Shown: positions 1 to 7,488, counted from the stretch's first letter. The stretch is 15,836 bases of DNA from JBJKPP01 sp046706145 (GCA_046706145.1 JBJKPP010000136.1:1-15836); one strand, 5' to 3'. Numbers and translations: made by a program. Notes: a model not told the origin generated them from the sequence alone.

Positions 1-374
1 TAAGTATATTTTTCGTGGGGAATTAAAAGAATGGTTTTTATGTCTTCTGCTAAATTTTTGTTCATCAAAGCCATCTGAAATTCATATTCAAAATCACTGA
101 CTGCTCGCAATCCTCTTATTATTCCAATCGCGCCAACTTCGTGTGCATGGTCAACCACTAGTCCGTTAAAAGAATCTACAGTAACATTTGCAAAGTCCTT
201 TAAACTCTCATCCAACATTTGAATTCTTTCTTTCACTGTGAACAAAGGAGTTTTGGAAGGATTGATTGCAATGGTAACAATAACTTCGTCAAACAGTTCT
301 GCTGCTTTTTTTATTATGTCTATATGACCATTTGTAATTGGATCAAAACTGCCGGGGTATAAAACTTTTCGCAT
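1..374 (-). CDS. coaD: Phosphopantetheine adenylyltransferase (3' end outside window)
   Basis: CoaD transfers AMP from ATP to 4'-phosphopantetheine, the penultimate step of coenzyme A synthesis in the cytosol. The reading frame starts at the ATG at 372-374 and gives 124 residues before the window ends; the family is about 160 residues, so roughly the last quarter is missing. The N-terminus reads MRKVLYPGSFDPITNGHID, the family's phosphate-binding start with the (T/H)xGH nucleotidyltransferase signature. Further in are the GIIRGLRAVSDFEYE block and the LLIPHEKYT stretch, both typical of CoaD. It reads the same way as the hydrogenase operon but is 282 bp downstream of its last gene, across a palindromic repeat. 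A weak TTTACA-N16-TATATT pair (complement of 395-422) could give it its own promoter. In many bacteria coaD directly follows rsmD; here the hydrogenase genes separate them. Identification is secure. Confidence 0.95.
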   Translation of the reverse strand, partial: MRKVLYPGSFDPITNGHIDIIKKAAELFDEVIVTIAINPSKTPLFTVKERIQMLDESLKDFANVTVDSFNGLVVDHAHEVGAIGIIRGLRAVSDFEYEFQMALMNKNLAEDIKTILLIPHEKYT

Positions 375-656
375 TTTTCATTCTTTTTTTATGTAATATA
401 AAGAAATTAACACTTTTGTAAAATTGTTGGCAGATTTTAAGTAATTGGCTTTCATGTAGTTTAAGGCTAAGCAAAAACTTAATAGTCATTTCAGGAATGT
501 AGGAAACGAAATAAAAACATTGTCAGGTTTAATGGGGAATTGAGACGATGCAACGCATCGTCTTTACACTTATTGTAAAGACGTTCCGCTGGAACGTCTC
601 CAGGGAACAGAAAAGCATAAAAAAAATAACGTAAAAGTATTTTCTTGCTATTAATT
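375..656. other. Intergenic region between coaD and the hydrogenase operon
   Basis: No convincing gene is seen in these 282 bases. A short open frame overlapping 491-724 has no recognisable features and covers a palindromic repeat and the end of the neighbouring protease gene, so I regard it as chance. The region holds the nested palindrome at 542-600 and a weak TTTACA-N16-TATATT sequence pair (complement of 395-422) that could serve coaD. No hairpin followed by a T run is visible after the protease stop. Confidence 0.6.
542..600. repeat. Nested palindromic repeat (three hairpins within an outer stem)
   Basis: Three adjacent inverted repeats are visible. The first pairs 543-551 with 555-563 (AGACGATGC/GCATCGTCT). 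The second pairs 559-568 with 574-583 (CGTCTTTACA/TGTAAAGACG). The third pairs 579-587 with 591-599 (AGACGTTCC/GGAACGTCT). In addition GAGACG at 542-547 pairs with CGTCTC at 595-600, so the whole element can fold as an outer stem with inner arms, and the arms overlap so that alternative folds compete. It lies between genes and has no T run on either side, so it does not look like an ordinary terminator. It resembles dispersed REP/MITE-type palindromes; copy number elsewhere is unknown. Confidence 0.75.
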
Positions 657-1148
657 TTAGTCTTCCTGCAGCCAACTTTCACACAATTTAAATATTGCTT
701 CAGATACAATATTCGATGCTTCAATTACTTCTTGGGTTATCGCTGTGCCCATATTAAATGACTTTCCTTCAATAGCAAAAAGTCTCAGTTCGGCAGGGAG
801 CCTATGTAATTCTTTGGCTAACAGAATTGTATCTGAGATATTTAAATTATGAGTGGAGAAATGAAAACTATCAAGCTGAACATTTTCCCTAATTAAATCG
901 AAACGAAAAATTGTCCCTGCCGATTGGTTTGAAAAGGAAGCATCGACTATTATAACTTTATCACTATTTGACCATTTTTGCAGCAAAGCAAGTCCGTCGT
1001 CATCAATATCTATAATTGTAATTCCAGGGATTTTTTTGGCTCTTAAATTCTGTGAGATCATTGGTCCTACGCCATCATCTGAGCGATATGGATTCCCTAT
1101 ACAATATACGATTACTCTGTCGTAATTTTTTTTATTACCGGTAGGCAT
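657..1148 (-). CDS. [NiFe] hydrogenase maturation protease (HyaD/HycI family)
   Basis: This endopeptidase trims the C-terminal tail of a [NiFe] hydrogenase large subunit once nickel is inserted, the last step in building the active site. The 163-residue length fits the M52 family (usually about 150-170). Visible signatures are GNPYRSDDGVG near residues 18-28 (the GNxxxxDDG motif with the first nickel-sensing acidic residue), an acidic strand ending in VDAS at about 67-72, and STHN at about 98-101, which carries the conserved His. The ATG at 1146-1148 starts a stretch leading directly into the family's first beta strand, so no upstream start is needed. It follows hydA by 47 bases in the same direction and is the last gene of the operon. 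HydA ends in DPCISCATH plus nine residues, the expected substrate. No hyp metallochaperone genes are in the window, so these must be elsewhere. Confidence 0.93.
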   Translation of the reverse strand: MPTGNKKNYDRVIVYCIGNPYRSDDGVGPMISQNLRAKKIPGITIIDIDDDGLALLQKWSNSDKVIIVDASFSNQSAGTIFRFDLIRENVQLDSFHFSTHNLNISDTILLAKELHRLPAELRLFAIEGKSFNMGTAITQEVIEASNIVSEAIFKLCESWLQED

Positions 1149-1195
1149 TTACAAATCAAGCTGGATGTTTTACAAAGATACTAAAGCGTCCAAAA

Positions 1196-2485
1196 TCACG
1201 AGCGGTCAACATCAAGTTTTAGAAAATGTGTGGCACAAGAAATACAAGGGTCATAGTTCCTGATTAATTGTTCGCATTGCCATGTCAACTTTTCGTTATC
1301 TAAATCTACATGTTCAGGTACGAAATCCCATAAATCTCTTTCGATTCTTTTTTGATTTTGAGATGTAGGCGGAACTATTTTCGCATCTAGTATTTTTCCA
1401 TTTTCGTCTAATTTGTAGCGGTGGTATAATATTCCTCGTGGTGCTTCGGTACAGCCATAACCTGTACCGGCACGTGGTTCAAATTCAACAGCAGGTTTAT
1501 CCGGCATTTCATATTCATCAATTATTCTGAGAGCTTCCTCGCATGCATAACCCATTTCTATACTGCGAATAATTATGCTCTTAAAAGGGTTAAGACATTT
1601 TCCGTCTAAACCCACAGATTTAGCAGCTTCTTTTGCCCTAGGTGTAAGTTTATCAAAATTCAGATTAAACCGCGCCATTGGGCCAACAAGATAAGGTTCA
1701 TGATCCTTAAGCACCGAATGTAAAGCGTTGGAGTAGGGGACATGCTCTTCAGAAAACAAAGTTTCATATTTGTCAATTGTTATATTTATTCCTTTGTTCG
1801 ATACCAAATTTCCTTCGTTGAAAGGATATTCATCCGGATGACTTAGTGAAATAAATTCATAATCTTCTTCAAAATCTGGGAATGTAAATGTTGAGACCCA
1901 CTTTACAGTTTCATATGCAATATCCATTACAGATTTTAGTCTTTCGGCTATTCCACTAAGCTGTTTTTTAGTAGGTACCTTGTAAAATCCGCCAACACGT
2001 ACGTTAATAGGATGAATTTCTCTGCCTCCTACTAAAGTAACAAGGTCGTTACCGGCTTTTTTAAATTCCAGTCCTTTTTTTACTAACTCTGGATATTGCT
2101 TTGCAAGCTGAATTGCATCTTGGAAACCAAGAAAATCAGGAGCATGAAGCATTAAAACATGTAACGCATGACTTTCAATCCATTCACCACAGTAGAATAA
2201 TCTCCTAAGTGCACGAAGCTGACCATCAACTTTAACTCCAAGTGCGTTTTCCATTGCATGTACAGAACTCATCTGATAGGCAATTGGACAAATTCCGCAA
2301 ATTCTTGCTGTAATATCCGGAGCCTCACTTAAATCTCTCCCGCGAAGAAAGGCTTCAAAAAATCTAGGAGGTTCAAATATCTTAAATTTAACGTCTTTTA
2401 ATTTATTATCTTTTATTTTTACGTATAATGATCCTTCGCCCTCAACTCTGGCGAGTACATCAACTTTTATTGTTCTACTTTTCAT
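1196..2485 (-). CDS. hydA: Group 3b [NiFe] hydrogenase large (alpha) subunit
   Basis: This is the catalytic subunit that carries the NiFe(CN)2CO site and interconverts H2 with protons and electrons in the soluble sulfhydrogenase. From the ATG at 2483-2485 the protein has 429 residues, close to the archaeal HydA subunits. The N-terminal LARVEGEGSL block and RICGIC (Cys63, Cys66) form the first nickel-ligand motif. DPCISCATH (Cys414, Cys417, His420) forms the second, followed by a nine-residue tail that the neighbouring protease should remove after His420. The open frame runs upstream to a TTG at 2563, but that part lies inside hydD; the ATG begins the conserved KxxVDVLARVEGEG start, so I prefer it. 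It overlaps the end of hydD by 11 bases, implying translational coupling. All four metal-binding cysteines are present, so the enzyme should be active. The 3b assignment rests on the hydBGDA gene set. Confidence 0.95.
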   Translation of the reverse strand: MKSRTIKVDVLARVEGEGSLYVKIKDNKLKDVKFKIFEPPRFFEAFLRGRDLSEAPDITARICGICPIAYQMSSVHAMENALGVKVDGQLRALRRLFYCGEWIESHALHVLMLHAPDFLGFQDAIQLAKQYPELVKKGLEFKKAGNDLVTLVGGREIHPINVRVGGFYKVPTKKQLSGIAERLKSVMDIAYETVKWVSTFTFPDFEEDYEFISLSHPDEYPFNEGNLVSNKGINITIDKYETLFSEEHVPYSNALHSVLKDHEPYLVGPMARFNLNFDKLTPRAKEAAKSVGLDGKCLNPFKSIIIRSIEMGYACEEALRIIDEYEMPDKPAVEFEPRAGTGYGCTEAPRGILYHRYKLDENGKILDAKIVPPTSQNQKRIERDLWDFVPEHVDLDNEKLTWQCEQLIRNYDPCISCATHFLKLDVDRS

Positions 2486-3254
2486 GGTTCTCACTTTCTT
2501 TTCGGAAAGCATCCGCATATGAATTAAATCCTCTGAATGCGCGTACAAGTCCATCTTCATCAACGCCCAATTTACTCCATTGATTACTTATAGATGTTGT
2601 GTTTGGTGTTTCCTTTGGACCATAGCAGCCGTAGCACCCGCGATTATATGATGGACAAATTGCCCCGCAGCCTGCTTGTGTTACTGGTCCGAGACAAGGC
2701 GTTCCATGAGCTACCATAACACAAACATTTCCTCTTCTTTTGCATTCTACACAAACACTGTAAGTTGGAATGTTTGGTTTTCTTCCATTTAAAAATGCTG
2801 ATACCAATTCAACAAGCTGGTATTTATTTATAGGGCAGCCTCTTAATTCAAAATCTACTTTTACATGTTCTGAAATTGGAGTGGATTTGTTTAATGTATC
2901 AATATAGCTAGGAGTTGCATACACAATAGATGTGAATTCCTTTACATCTTTGAAATTTCGTAACGCTTGAATGCCCCCGGCTGTTGCACAAGCTCCAATT
3001 GTCACCAGGAATTTTGAAGAACGACGTACCTGATGAATTCTTTCTGCGTCATGAGGAGTAGTAATTGAGCCTTCTACAAGGGAAACATCATATGGCCCTC
3101 GTACTACGGCACGTGAAGCTTCAGGAAAATTTGCAATATCAATCTCACCAGTTATAGCCAGCAGCTCTTCCTCGCAGTCAAGTAAACTCAACTGGCAGCC
3201 ATCGCATGAAGCGAATTTCCAGACAGCTAATTTCGGTTTTCTTTTGTTTGCCAT
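2475..3254 (-). CDS. hydD: Group 3b [NiFe] hydrogenase small (delta) subunit
   Basis: HydD is the electron-transfer small subunit, binding [4Fe-4S] clusters that link the NiFe site in HydA to the HydG/HydB diaphorase part. The 259 residues match the short delta subunits of sulfhydrogenases. The proximal cluster ligands are visible as CDGC (Cys17, Cys20), GACAT (Cys89) and RGCPI (Cys140). A cysteine-rich C-terminal half (Cys168, 171, 178, 187, 196, 200, 207, 210, including CYGCYGP) would hold the medial and distal clusters. There is no Tat signal peptide, consistent with a cytosolic enzyme rather than a periplasmic uptake hydrogenase. It starts one base after the hydG stop and overlaps hydA by 11 bases. 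Identification is firm from these motifs and its partners. Confidence 0.95.
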   Translation of the reverse strand: MANKRKPKLAVWKFASCDGCQLSLLDCEEELLAITGEIDIANFPEASRAVVRGPYDVSLVEGSITTPHDAERIHQVRRSSKFLVTIGACATAGGIQALRNFKDVKEFTSIVYATPSYIDTLNKSTPISEHVKVDFELRGCPINKYQLVELVSAFLNGRKPNIPTYSVCVECKRRGNVCVMVAHGTPCLGPVTQAGCGAICPSYNRGCYGCYGPKETPNTTSISNQWSKLGVDEDGLVRAFRGFNSYADAFRKESENHEK

Positions 3255-3255
3255 T

Positions 3256-4116
3256 CTAAATCTCTCTCTTTGTAAGGTACGGTTTCATAAAATCGTATCT
3301 AAAAACTGGACCGTCTTTGCAGATAAATTTTGGGCCTAATTGACAATGCCCACAAAGCCCGACTGCGCATTTCATATTTCTTTCCATTGAAATATAAATA
3401 TGGTCGGTTGGGACTTCATATTTTTCAAGTTCCGCTCCCGTAAATCTCATCATAACTTCTGGACCGCAGGCAACAGCAATAGTATTATATGGATCGAATG
3501 ACGCCTTTCTAATAAGTTTTGTTACGACTCCAATATTACCTTTCCAGCTTTTAGGGGCAGTATCAACAGTTATATAAACTTCAAGATCAAACCTGGAGCG
3601 CCACTGTTCCAGTTCTTTTTTGAAAAGAATATCGTCCGGCGATCGTGTTCCATAAAGCAAGGCAACCTTACCGTATTTATCTCTATTTGAAATAAGTTTA
3701 TATAAGACCGGCATTAGCGGTGCTAGTCCTATCCCACCTGCAACAACGATCACATCATTTCCAATAGCTTTTTCTACAGGCCATGAGCTTCCGAATGGCC
3801 CTCTAACTCCTATTGTTTCTCCGCTTTTTAATCTCTGCATAGCTTTAGTAACAGTTCCAACAATTCTAACTGTATGAACTAATTTTTCATTTTCATCAGG
3901 ATTGCCGCTAATTGAGATTGGTACTTCGCCATTTCCTAAGATGTAGAGCATGTTGAATTGGCCAGGTAGAAAATTGAACTCTTTTTTTCTTTCCTTAGGA
4001 ATTAATTCATAAGTAAAAGTATCACGAGTTTCACGTCTGATCCGTCCAATCGAAAACAGATCCGGCAGCATAGGATTGGCTGTAGTATTTTGTTGATTTA
4101 AGGAAATAGATTTCAT
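3256..4116 (-). CDS. hydG: Group 3b hydrogenase gamma subunit, FAD/NAD(P)/[2Fe-2S] reductase
   Basis: HydG is the flavoprotein that exchanges electrons between NAD(P)H and the Fe-S chain of the hydrogenase. The 286-residue chain follows the ferredoxin-NADP reductase layout. A flavin beta-barrel comes first, with PGQF (51-54), PISIS (66-70) in place of the usual RxYS, and GVRGPFG (103-109). Next is a nucleotide-binding fold with VAGGIGLAPL (125-134) and ACGPEVMM (216-223). A C-terminal [2Fe-2S] site like that of PyrK follows, formed by Cys250, Cys255, Cys258 and Cys266 in the region MKCAVGLCGHC. Its gene lies 10 bases after the cyclic-nucleotide-fold gene and one base before hydD, firmly inside the operon. 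NADPH preference is expected from the family but cannot be read from sequence alone. A more general dihydroorotate dehydrogenase electron-transfer subunit is excluded by context. Confidence 0.93.
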   Translation of the reverse strand: MKSISLNQQNTTANPMLPDLFSIGRIRRETRDTFTYELIPKERKKEFNFLPGQFNMLYILGNGEVPISISGNPDENEKLVHTVRIVGTVTKAMQRLKSGETIGVRGPFGSSWPVEKAIGNDVIVVAGGIGLAPLMPVLYKLISNRDKYGKVALLYGTRSPDDILFKKELEQWRSRFDLEVYITVDTAPKSWKGNIGVVTKLIRKASFDPYNTIAVACGPEVMMRFTGAELEKYEVPTDHIYISMERNMKCAVGLCGHCQLGPKFICKDGPVFRYDFMKPYLTKREI

Positions 4117-4126
4117 TCTTTTTCTT

Positions 4127-4588
4127 TCAAGAAGTTACACCATAAATGTCCAACAATTGTAATCTTGTTGACTGCAGACGCTGCTCTATTATGTGGGAGA
4201 ACCTTTTTATTAATTGATAACCGAGATCATGGTCTTCTTCACATTTAGTTCTAAGACACTTTCCATCGAGCGCAATTGCTCTAACTAATTCAATAGTTCT
4301 AGCATCAAATTTCCATTTGTAAGGAGGAATAAGCCAAGACCATCCCAATACATCGCCCCCTTCAAGTGAATCAATAACAATAGGCCCTCTTTCAGGAGTG
4401 AATATTTCTAGGGCAACTTTTCCATATCTGATAAAATAAAAGTTGTCCGCTTCCTCTCCTTCACGGAAAACAAACTTTCCTGTATCAAATTTAACATTTG
4501 AAGCACAGCCGGTAATTAATTCAATGTAATGCCGATCCATTCCTTTTAGAAAAGGATGTTCCGATAAAATTTTTCCAAGGTCTTCCAT
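4127..4588 (-). CDS. Cyclic-nucleotide-binding-fold protein within hydrogenase operon
   Basis: The 153-residue protein is a single Crp-type cNMP-binding beta barrel with flanking helices and no DNA-binding domain. The barrel is recognisable from KFVFREGEEADNFYFIRYGKV (around residues 37-57) and the turn LEGGDVLGWSW (around 76-86). The phosphate-binding cassette is not canonical: where cAMP binders have FGE(I/L) and a following R(S/T)A, this reads LGW and FDARTIE, so cAMP binding is doubtful. The open frame could begin at a TTG at 4594, but GGAGG (complement of 4595-4601) sits seven bases before the ATG at 4586-4588 and only one base before the TTG, so I choose the ATG. It lies between hydB and hydG and must be co-expressed with the hydrogenase. 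A role as sensor, scaffold or regulatory subunit is inference. Confidence 0.85.
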   Translation of the reverse strand: MEDLGKILSEHPFLKGMDRHYIELITGCASNVKFDTGKFVFREGEEADNFYFIRYGKVALEIFTPERGPIVIDSLEGGDVLGWSWLIPPYKWKFDARTIELVRAIALDGKCLRTKCEEDHDLGYQLIKRFSHIIEQRLQSTRLQLLDIYGVTS

Positions 4589-4612
4589 CTTCAATCCTCC
4601 TTAAGAACCTTG

Positions 4613-4628
4613 CCTGCATGAATGCAGG
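4613..4628. repeat. Palindrome CCTGCAT-N2-ATGCAGG between hydB and the next gene
   Basis: A perfect seven-base inverted repeat sits in the 51-base gap between the hydB stop and the next start codon, just upstream of that gene's Shine-Dalgarno sequence. It has no T run on the minus strand, so it is unlikely to end transcription. It could be an mRNA processing or stability hairpin that sets the ratio of HydB to the downstream subunits, or a remnant of a dispersed GCAGG-type palindrome. Confidence 0.55.
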
Positions 4629-4639
4629 TCTGTTCAGCT

Positions 4640-5797
4640 TTATTCTTTTGAAATATTATTTTCTTGATACTCCGATTGTCTCAATGCATCGACTTCTTGC
4701 GTTATATCTATTGCAACAGGACACCATGTAATACATCTTCCGCAGCCCACGCAGCCGGATGTTTCAAATTGGTCGATCCACGAAGCTAATTTATGCGTCA
4801 TCCATTGCCTGTATCTTGACTTAACCGAAGACCTAACACTTCCACCATGGATATGAGAATAATCTACTGAAAAACAAGAATCCCACTTTCTCCAGCGTTC
4901 CGAATTTTCTCCGGTTAAATCCGTTACATCTTCTACATTTGAGCAAAAACAAGTTGGGCAAACCAAAGTACAATTTGCGCAGCTTAAACACCGTTTTGAT
5001 ACATCGTCCCATATTTCGCTGTCGTGGCTGCTGTATAATAATTCTTTTATTCCGTTTGTGTCCAGGGTACGGCCCATGCTGCTGGCTGTTTTTTCAACAA
5101 TGCGTTCCGCAGTTTCAATGTCATCTTTCTTAGCATCAACCCCAGGAACTTTCTTCATTATTTCTGCGCCCTTTTCGGAGCCTACTTCTACCAGAAAACG
5201 ATGATCTTCTCCATTAATTATTTCAGTAAGAGATATATCAAATCCTGAAATAGCTTTTGGGCCTGCTTTCATAGAAACGCAAAAACAAGTACCTCCGGCC
5301 TGTCCACAGTTTACAGCAATTATTAGCGCCTTCTCACGTAATGTTTTATATATGGGATCGACATATTCTCCTTTCATAAAAACTTTATCTTGGATCTCAA
5401 TCGCGTGAAGTTCGCAAGATCTCACCCCAAGAAAGGCATATTTTTGTCCATCAATATTTTGAGGAATAATTTGAAAACTTTTTCCTTTACGTTTTGCCTG
5501 CCATAAAAGCAAGTTAGAAGGGAAGAGAAATTTTTTCCATGAATGTGGACCAACATTATATCCGAAATATGAATTATCTGATCTTTTTTTAAGACGGTAA
5601 GTGCCGCCTTCCTGATCATCTGTCCAGCCAATTGGTAAATCATTTATAGAAGCTAGCTCATCATAAACAATTGCTTTTTCCTGAATAGTTGGACCAACTA
5701 CAGTATAGCCTGTTTCTTTGAGAATTTTAAATAAATTATCAAGAGATTTGCTTTGGATAGCAATTTTGGAGTCTATTTTTACAGTTGATTTCTCCAT
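4640..5797 (-). CDS. hydB: Group 3b hydrogenase beta subunit, two [4Fe-4S]
   Basis: HydB carries electrons between the hydrogenase core and the HydG flavin and is linked to the sulfur-reducing activity of archaeal sulfhydrogenases. From the ATG at 5795-5797 the protein has 385 residues. Two ferredoxin-type clusters lie in the C-terminal third: CLSCANCTLVCP (from residue 270) and CVGCGRCITWCP (from residue 349). Earlier cysteines in GVRSCELHA and NCGQAGGTCFC (residues about 164-173) are typical of this subunit family. The open frame extends to a TTG at 5830, but that lies in a possible promoter box and has no ribosome site; the ATG has TGGGGA just upstream. It is the first gene of the hydrogenase operon, 177 bases after the rsmD stop. 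Cytosolic, no signal peptide. Confidence 0.93.
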   Translation of the reverse strand: MEKSTVKIDSKIAIQSKSLDNLFKILKETGYTVVGPTIQEKAIVYDELASINDLPIGWTDDQEGGTYRLKKRSDNSYFGYNVGPHSWKKFLFPSNLLLWQAKRKGKSFQIIPQNIDGQKYAFLGVRSCELHAIEIQDKVFMKGEYVDPIYKTLREKALIIAVNCGQAGGTCFCVSMKAGPKAISGFDISLTEIINGEDHRFLVEVGSEKGAEIMKKVPGVDAKKDDIETAERIVEKTASSMGRTLDTNGIKELLYSSHDSEIWDDVSKRCLSCANCTLVCPTCFCSNVEDVTDLTGENSERWRKWDSCFSVDYSHIHGGSVRSSVKSRYRQWMTHKLASWIDQFETSGCVGCGRCITWCPVAIDITQEVDALRQSEYQENNISKE

Positions 5798-5827
5798 TTT
5801 TCCCCAGTCATTTCTTTTTTTGCTCTT

Positions 5828-5853
5828 CAAATTTAGATGAAAAAAAAATCAAA
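5828..5853 (-). promoter_or_regulatory. Possible promoter of the hydrogenase operon
   Basis: On the minus strand TAAATTTG (5828-5835) matches the Bacteroidota -7 box TAnnTTTG exactly. It would place the transcription start near 5821, about 24 bases before the hydB ATG. A TTTG (5850-5853) could act as the -33 element, but only 14 bases separate them, shorter than usual. The surrounding AT-rich gap of 177 bases between rsmD and hydB shows no terminator, so read-through from the upstream genes is also possible. Confidence 0.3.
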
Positions 5854-5974
5854 TCGAAATTTTTTTGTTGAAAATAAAAAATAATTGCGGAATCTTTTCT
5901 AATAAAGGCAAAAAATAATTGGTAAATACATTTAGACATACAAAACAGCTATAAATTAACTACTAATCAGTACT

Positions 5975-6532
5975 TTATTTTTTAGCAGTTATCTTATAAA
6001 GGCAAGCATCTCCTATAATTTTAAAAGGCTCAATACCAAAGTTTTCAATATCTTTTCCTTTCGTTAAAATAGATCTTTCAGTAATGATAATGCCATTTCC
6101 CTCAATAAAATCATTGTGCAGTAAATTGCTAATTACATCGTAAATATCATACTTGAAAAATGGTGGGTCTGCTAAGATAAGATCATATTTGTAGTTAGCA
6201 GTTCTAGACGTAAAGTTTTTGCATTTTAGTTTAAATATAGCACATGAATTTTCTACGTTTAGTTTTTTGATATTAGATTCCAGGTTTTTAGCAACAGTAG
6301 CGTTCTGTTCAACAAAATGCACTTCTTTAGCACCTCGACTAAGAGTTTCAAAACCCAGCGAACCTGAGCCAGCATAAAGGTCGAGAACTCTAATTCCTTC
6401 AAAAATGATGGTATTATTTAAAATATTAAAAAGAGTTTCGCGCACTCTGTCAGTTGTTGGCCTTGTATGTTTTGAGTTGGGAGCATTAATGAAATGACCT
6501 TTTAATCTGCCGGCTATTATCCGCAATCTCAT
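5975..6532 (-). CDS. rsmD: 16S rRNA (guanine966-N2)-methyltransferase
   Basis: RsmD methylates N2 of G966 in 16S rRNA during 30S assembly, using S-adenosylmethionine. The 185 residues match the family (about 180-200). The N-terminus MRLRIIAGRLKGH and the TRPTTDRVRETLFNIL block (around 24-39) are specific to RsmD. VLDLYAGSGSLGFE (around 49-62) is the SAM-binding loop, VEQN is the acidic end of the next strand, and LADPPF (around 119-124) is the catalytic motif of N-methyltransferases. It starts 16 bases after the stop of the PilM-like gene, as part of the same run of minus-strand genes, and has no strong Shine-Dalgarno sequence, which suggests coupling to the upstream gene. Its usual partner coaD is displaced 5.6 kb downstream by the hydrogenase operon. 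Identification is secure. Confidence 0.94.
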   Translation of the reverse strand: MRLRIIAGRLKGHFINAPNSKHTRPTTDRVRETLFNILNNTIIFEGIRVLDLYAGSGSLGFETLSRGAKEVHFVEQNATVAKNLESNIKKLNVENSCAIFKLKCKNFTSRTANYKYDLILADPPFFKYDIYDVISNLLHNDFIEGNGIIITERSILTKGKDIENFGIEPFKIIGDACLYKITAKK

Positions 6533-6548
6533 AATTGTATGCGCGAAC

Positions 6549-7475
6549 TCAAATCAGCCTGTAAGAAATACCTGCAGAAGGAGAGAACGAATTGAACTTA
6601 GATGAATAGTTATTATTACTTAATAATTTTGCATTAGGTGATATTGTTTCGAAAGGATTAAAAAGATTAAACTTGATTCCCACTTCGTTCTGGAGTCTAT
6701 CTACGATAGTCTGACCTACACCATCTCCTGAGATATATGCCGTTTCTACAAGACTGGGGCTTAACCTTTCAATCAAATCGTTTTTAATAATTTCTTCCTT
6801 TAAAAAATTAACAATTTCAGAAAATTTTGTGAGTGGAACAAGTTTGTAGTAAATAGGTTTTCCTTTTAAGGAAAAAATTAGAGAAAAATATTCATTCGCA
6901 ATATACATGCTCATAGTTAATTCAGCAGTATCATAAGCATGTGTGGCAAAAAGAGCTTTCTCTGATGCTAAATGTACGTTGTCAATATATTTTAAAGTCA
7001 GATTATTGTTTTTGCAAAATGTATTTACAAGCACCAAATATTTTCTTTCAAGCGCAACTATTATTGCCGTTTCGGCTTTCAAAAAGTTATTGTTTCCGGT
7101 TGTGAAAAACCTTACTACAAGATTACTAGAGGACAAAAATGGATAAGCAATTGAAATCTGTTTTCTAAATTCTTCTACCTGATCAGAATACAAAAGCCGG
7201 GGCTCGTATGGAATTTGAAGAACATAAAAAAGATTTGCGGGAAGAGTAAAGGAAACAGTGGAAGAATTAATTGCATCTTTTAATAACAGCTCGTTATAAG
7301 CGTTCTGAAGAACACTCATTATTTTTGTTTCTTTATCATTGGCTAAATCAAGTGGATCGTTAAAATACACTTCATCCACATTTTCCAACGAAAAATGATT
7401 CGATTTTGCTGCCATCTCAACCAGTTGTAACTTTAGGTTTGAGAGGCTTAGCCCTGCATGATAAATATCATCCAT
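6549..7475 (-). CDS. PilM-like actin-fold protein (tentative)
   Basis: The 308-residue protein resembles the PilM/MreB-type ATPase fold of type IV pilus and secretion assembly. The beginning, AGLSLSNLKLQLVEM, has the shape of the PilM opening (GIDIGxxxIKLVEL), although the phosphate-binding D and the glycines are changed. A middle segment reading VSFTLPANLFYVLQIPY corresponds to the PilM beta strand before the interdomain helix. AYISGDGVG (around residue 247) sits where the second phosphate loop would be. No transmembrane helix is seen. Degenerate nucleotide motifs suggest a structural role rather than ATP hydrolysis. It follows the membrane-protein gene by 13 bases and precedes rsmD by 16, so it is part of the ComEA-like gene run. 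Without homology search I cannot exclude an unrelated lineage-specific protein. Confidence 0.5.
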   Translation of the reverse strand: MDDIYHAGLSLSNLKLQLVEMAAKSNHFSLENVDEVYFNDPLDLANDKETKIMSVLQNAYNELLLKDAINSSTVSFTLPANLFYVLQIPYEPRLLYSDQVEEFRKQISIAYPFLSSSNLVVRFFTTGNNNFLKAETAIIVALERKYLVLVNTFCKNNNLTLKYIDNVHLASEKALFATHAYDTAELTMSMYIANEYFSLIFSLKGKPIYYKLVPLTKFSEIVNFLKEEIIKNDLIERLSPSLVETAYISGDGVGQTIVDRLQNEVGIKFNLFNPFETISPNAKLLSNNNYSSKFNSFSPSAGISYRLI

Positions 7476-7488
7476 AGTACTAACTAAT

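Noticed and set aside
542..600. CRISPR array or tRNA cloverleaf
   Set aside because: There are no regularly spaced direct repeats with spacers, and the folded arms lack tRNA invariant bases and a plausible anticodon arm.
491..724. Minus-strand open frame of 77 codons after the protease gene
   Set aside because: It overlaps the protease gene in another frame and runs through the palindromic repeat; composition is unlike a protein and no domain is visible.
2486..2563. Upstream extension of hydA to a TTG
   Set aside because: The extra 26 residues lie inside hydD, are not conserved-looking, and the ATG at 2485 begins the known hydrogenase large-subunit N-terminus.
5422..5643. Minus-strand open frame of 73 codons inside hydB
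   Set aside because: Wholly within hydB in another frame, with no recognisable features; a shadow of the real gene.
5798..5830. Upstream extension of hydB to a TTG
   Set aside because: No ribosome site before the TTG, and it coincides with a possible promoter box; the ATG at 5797 has TGGGGA just upstream.
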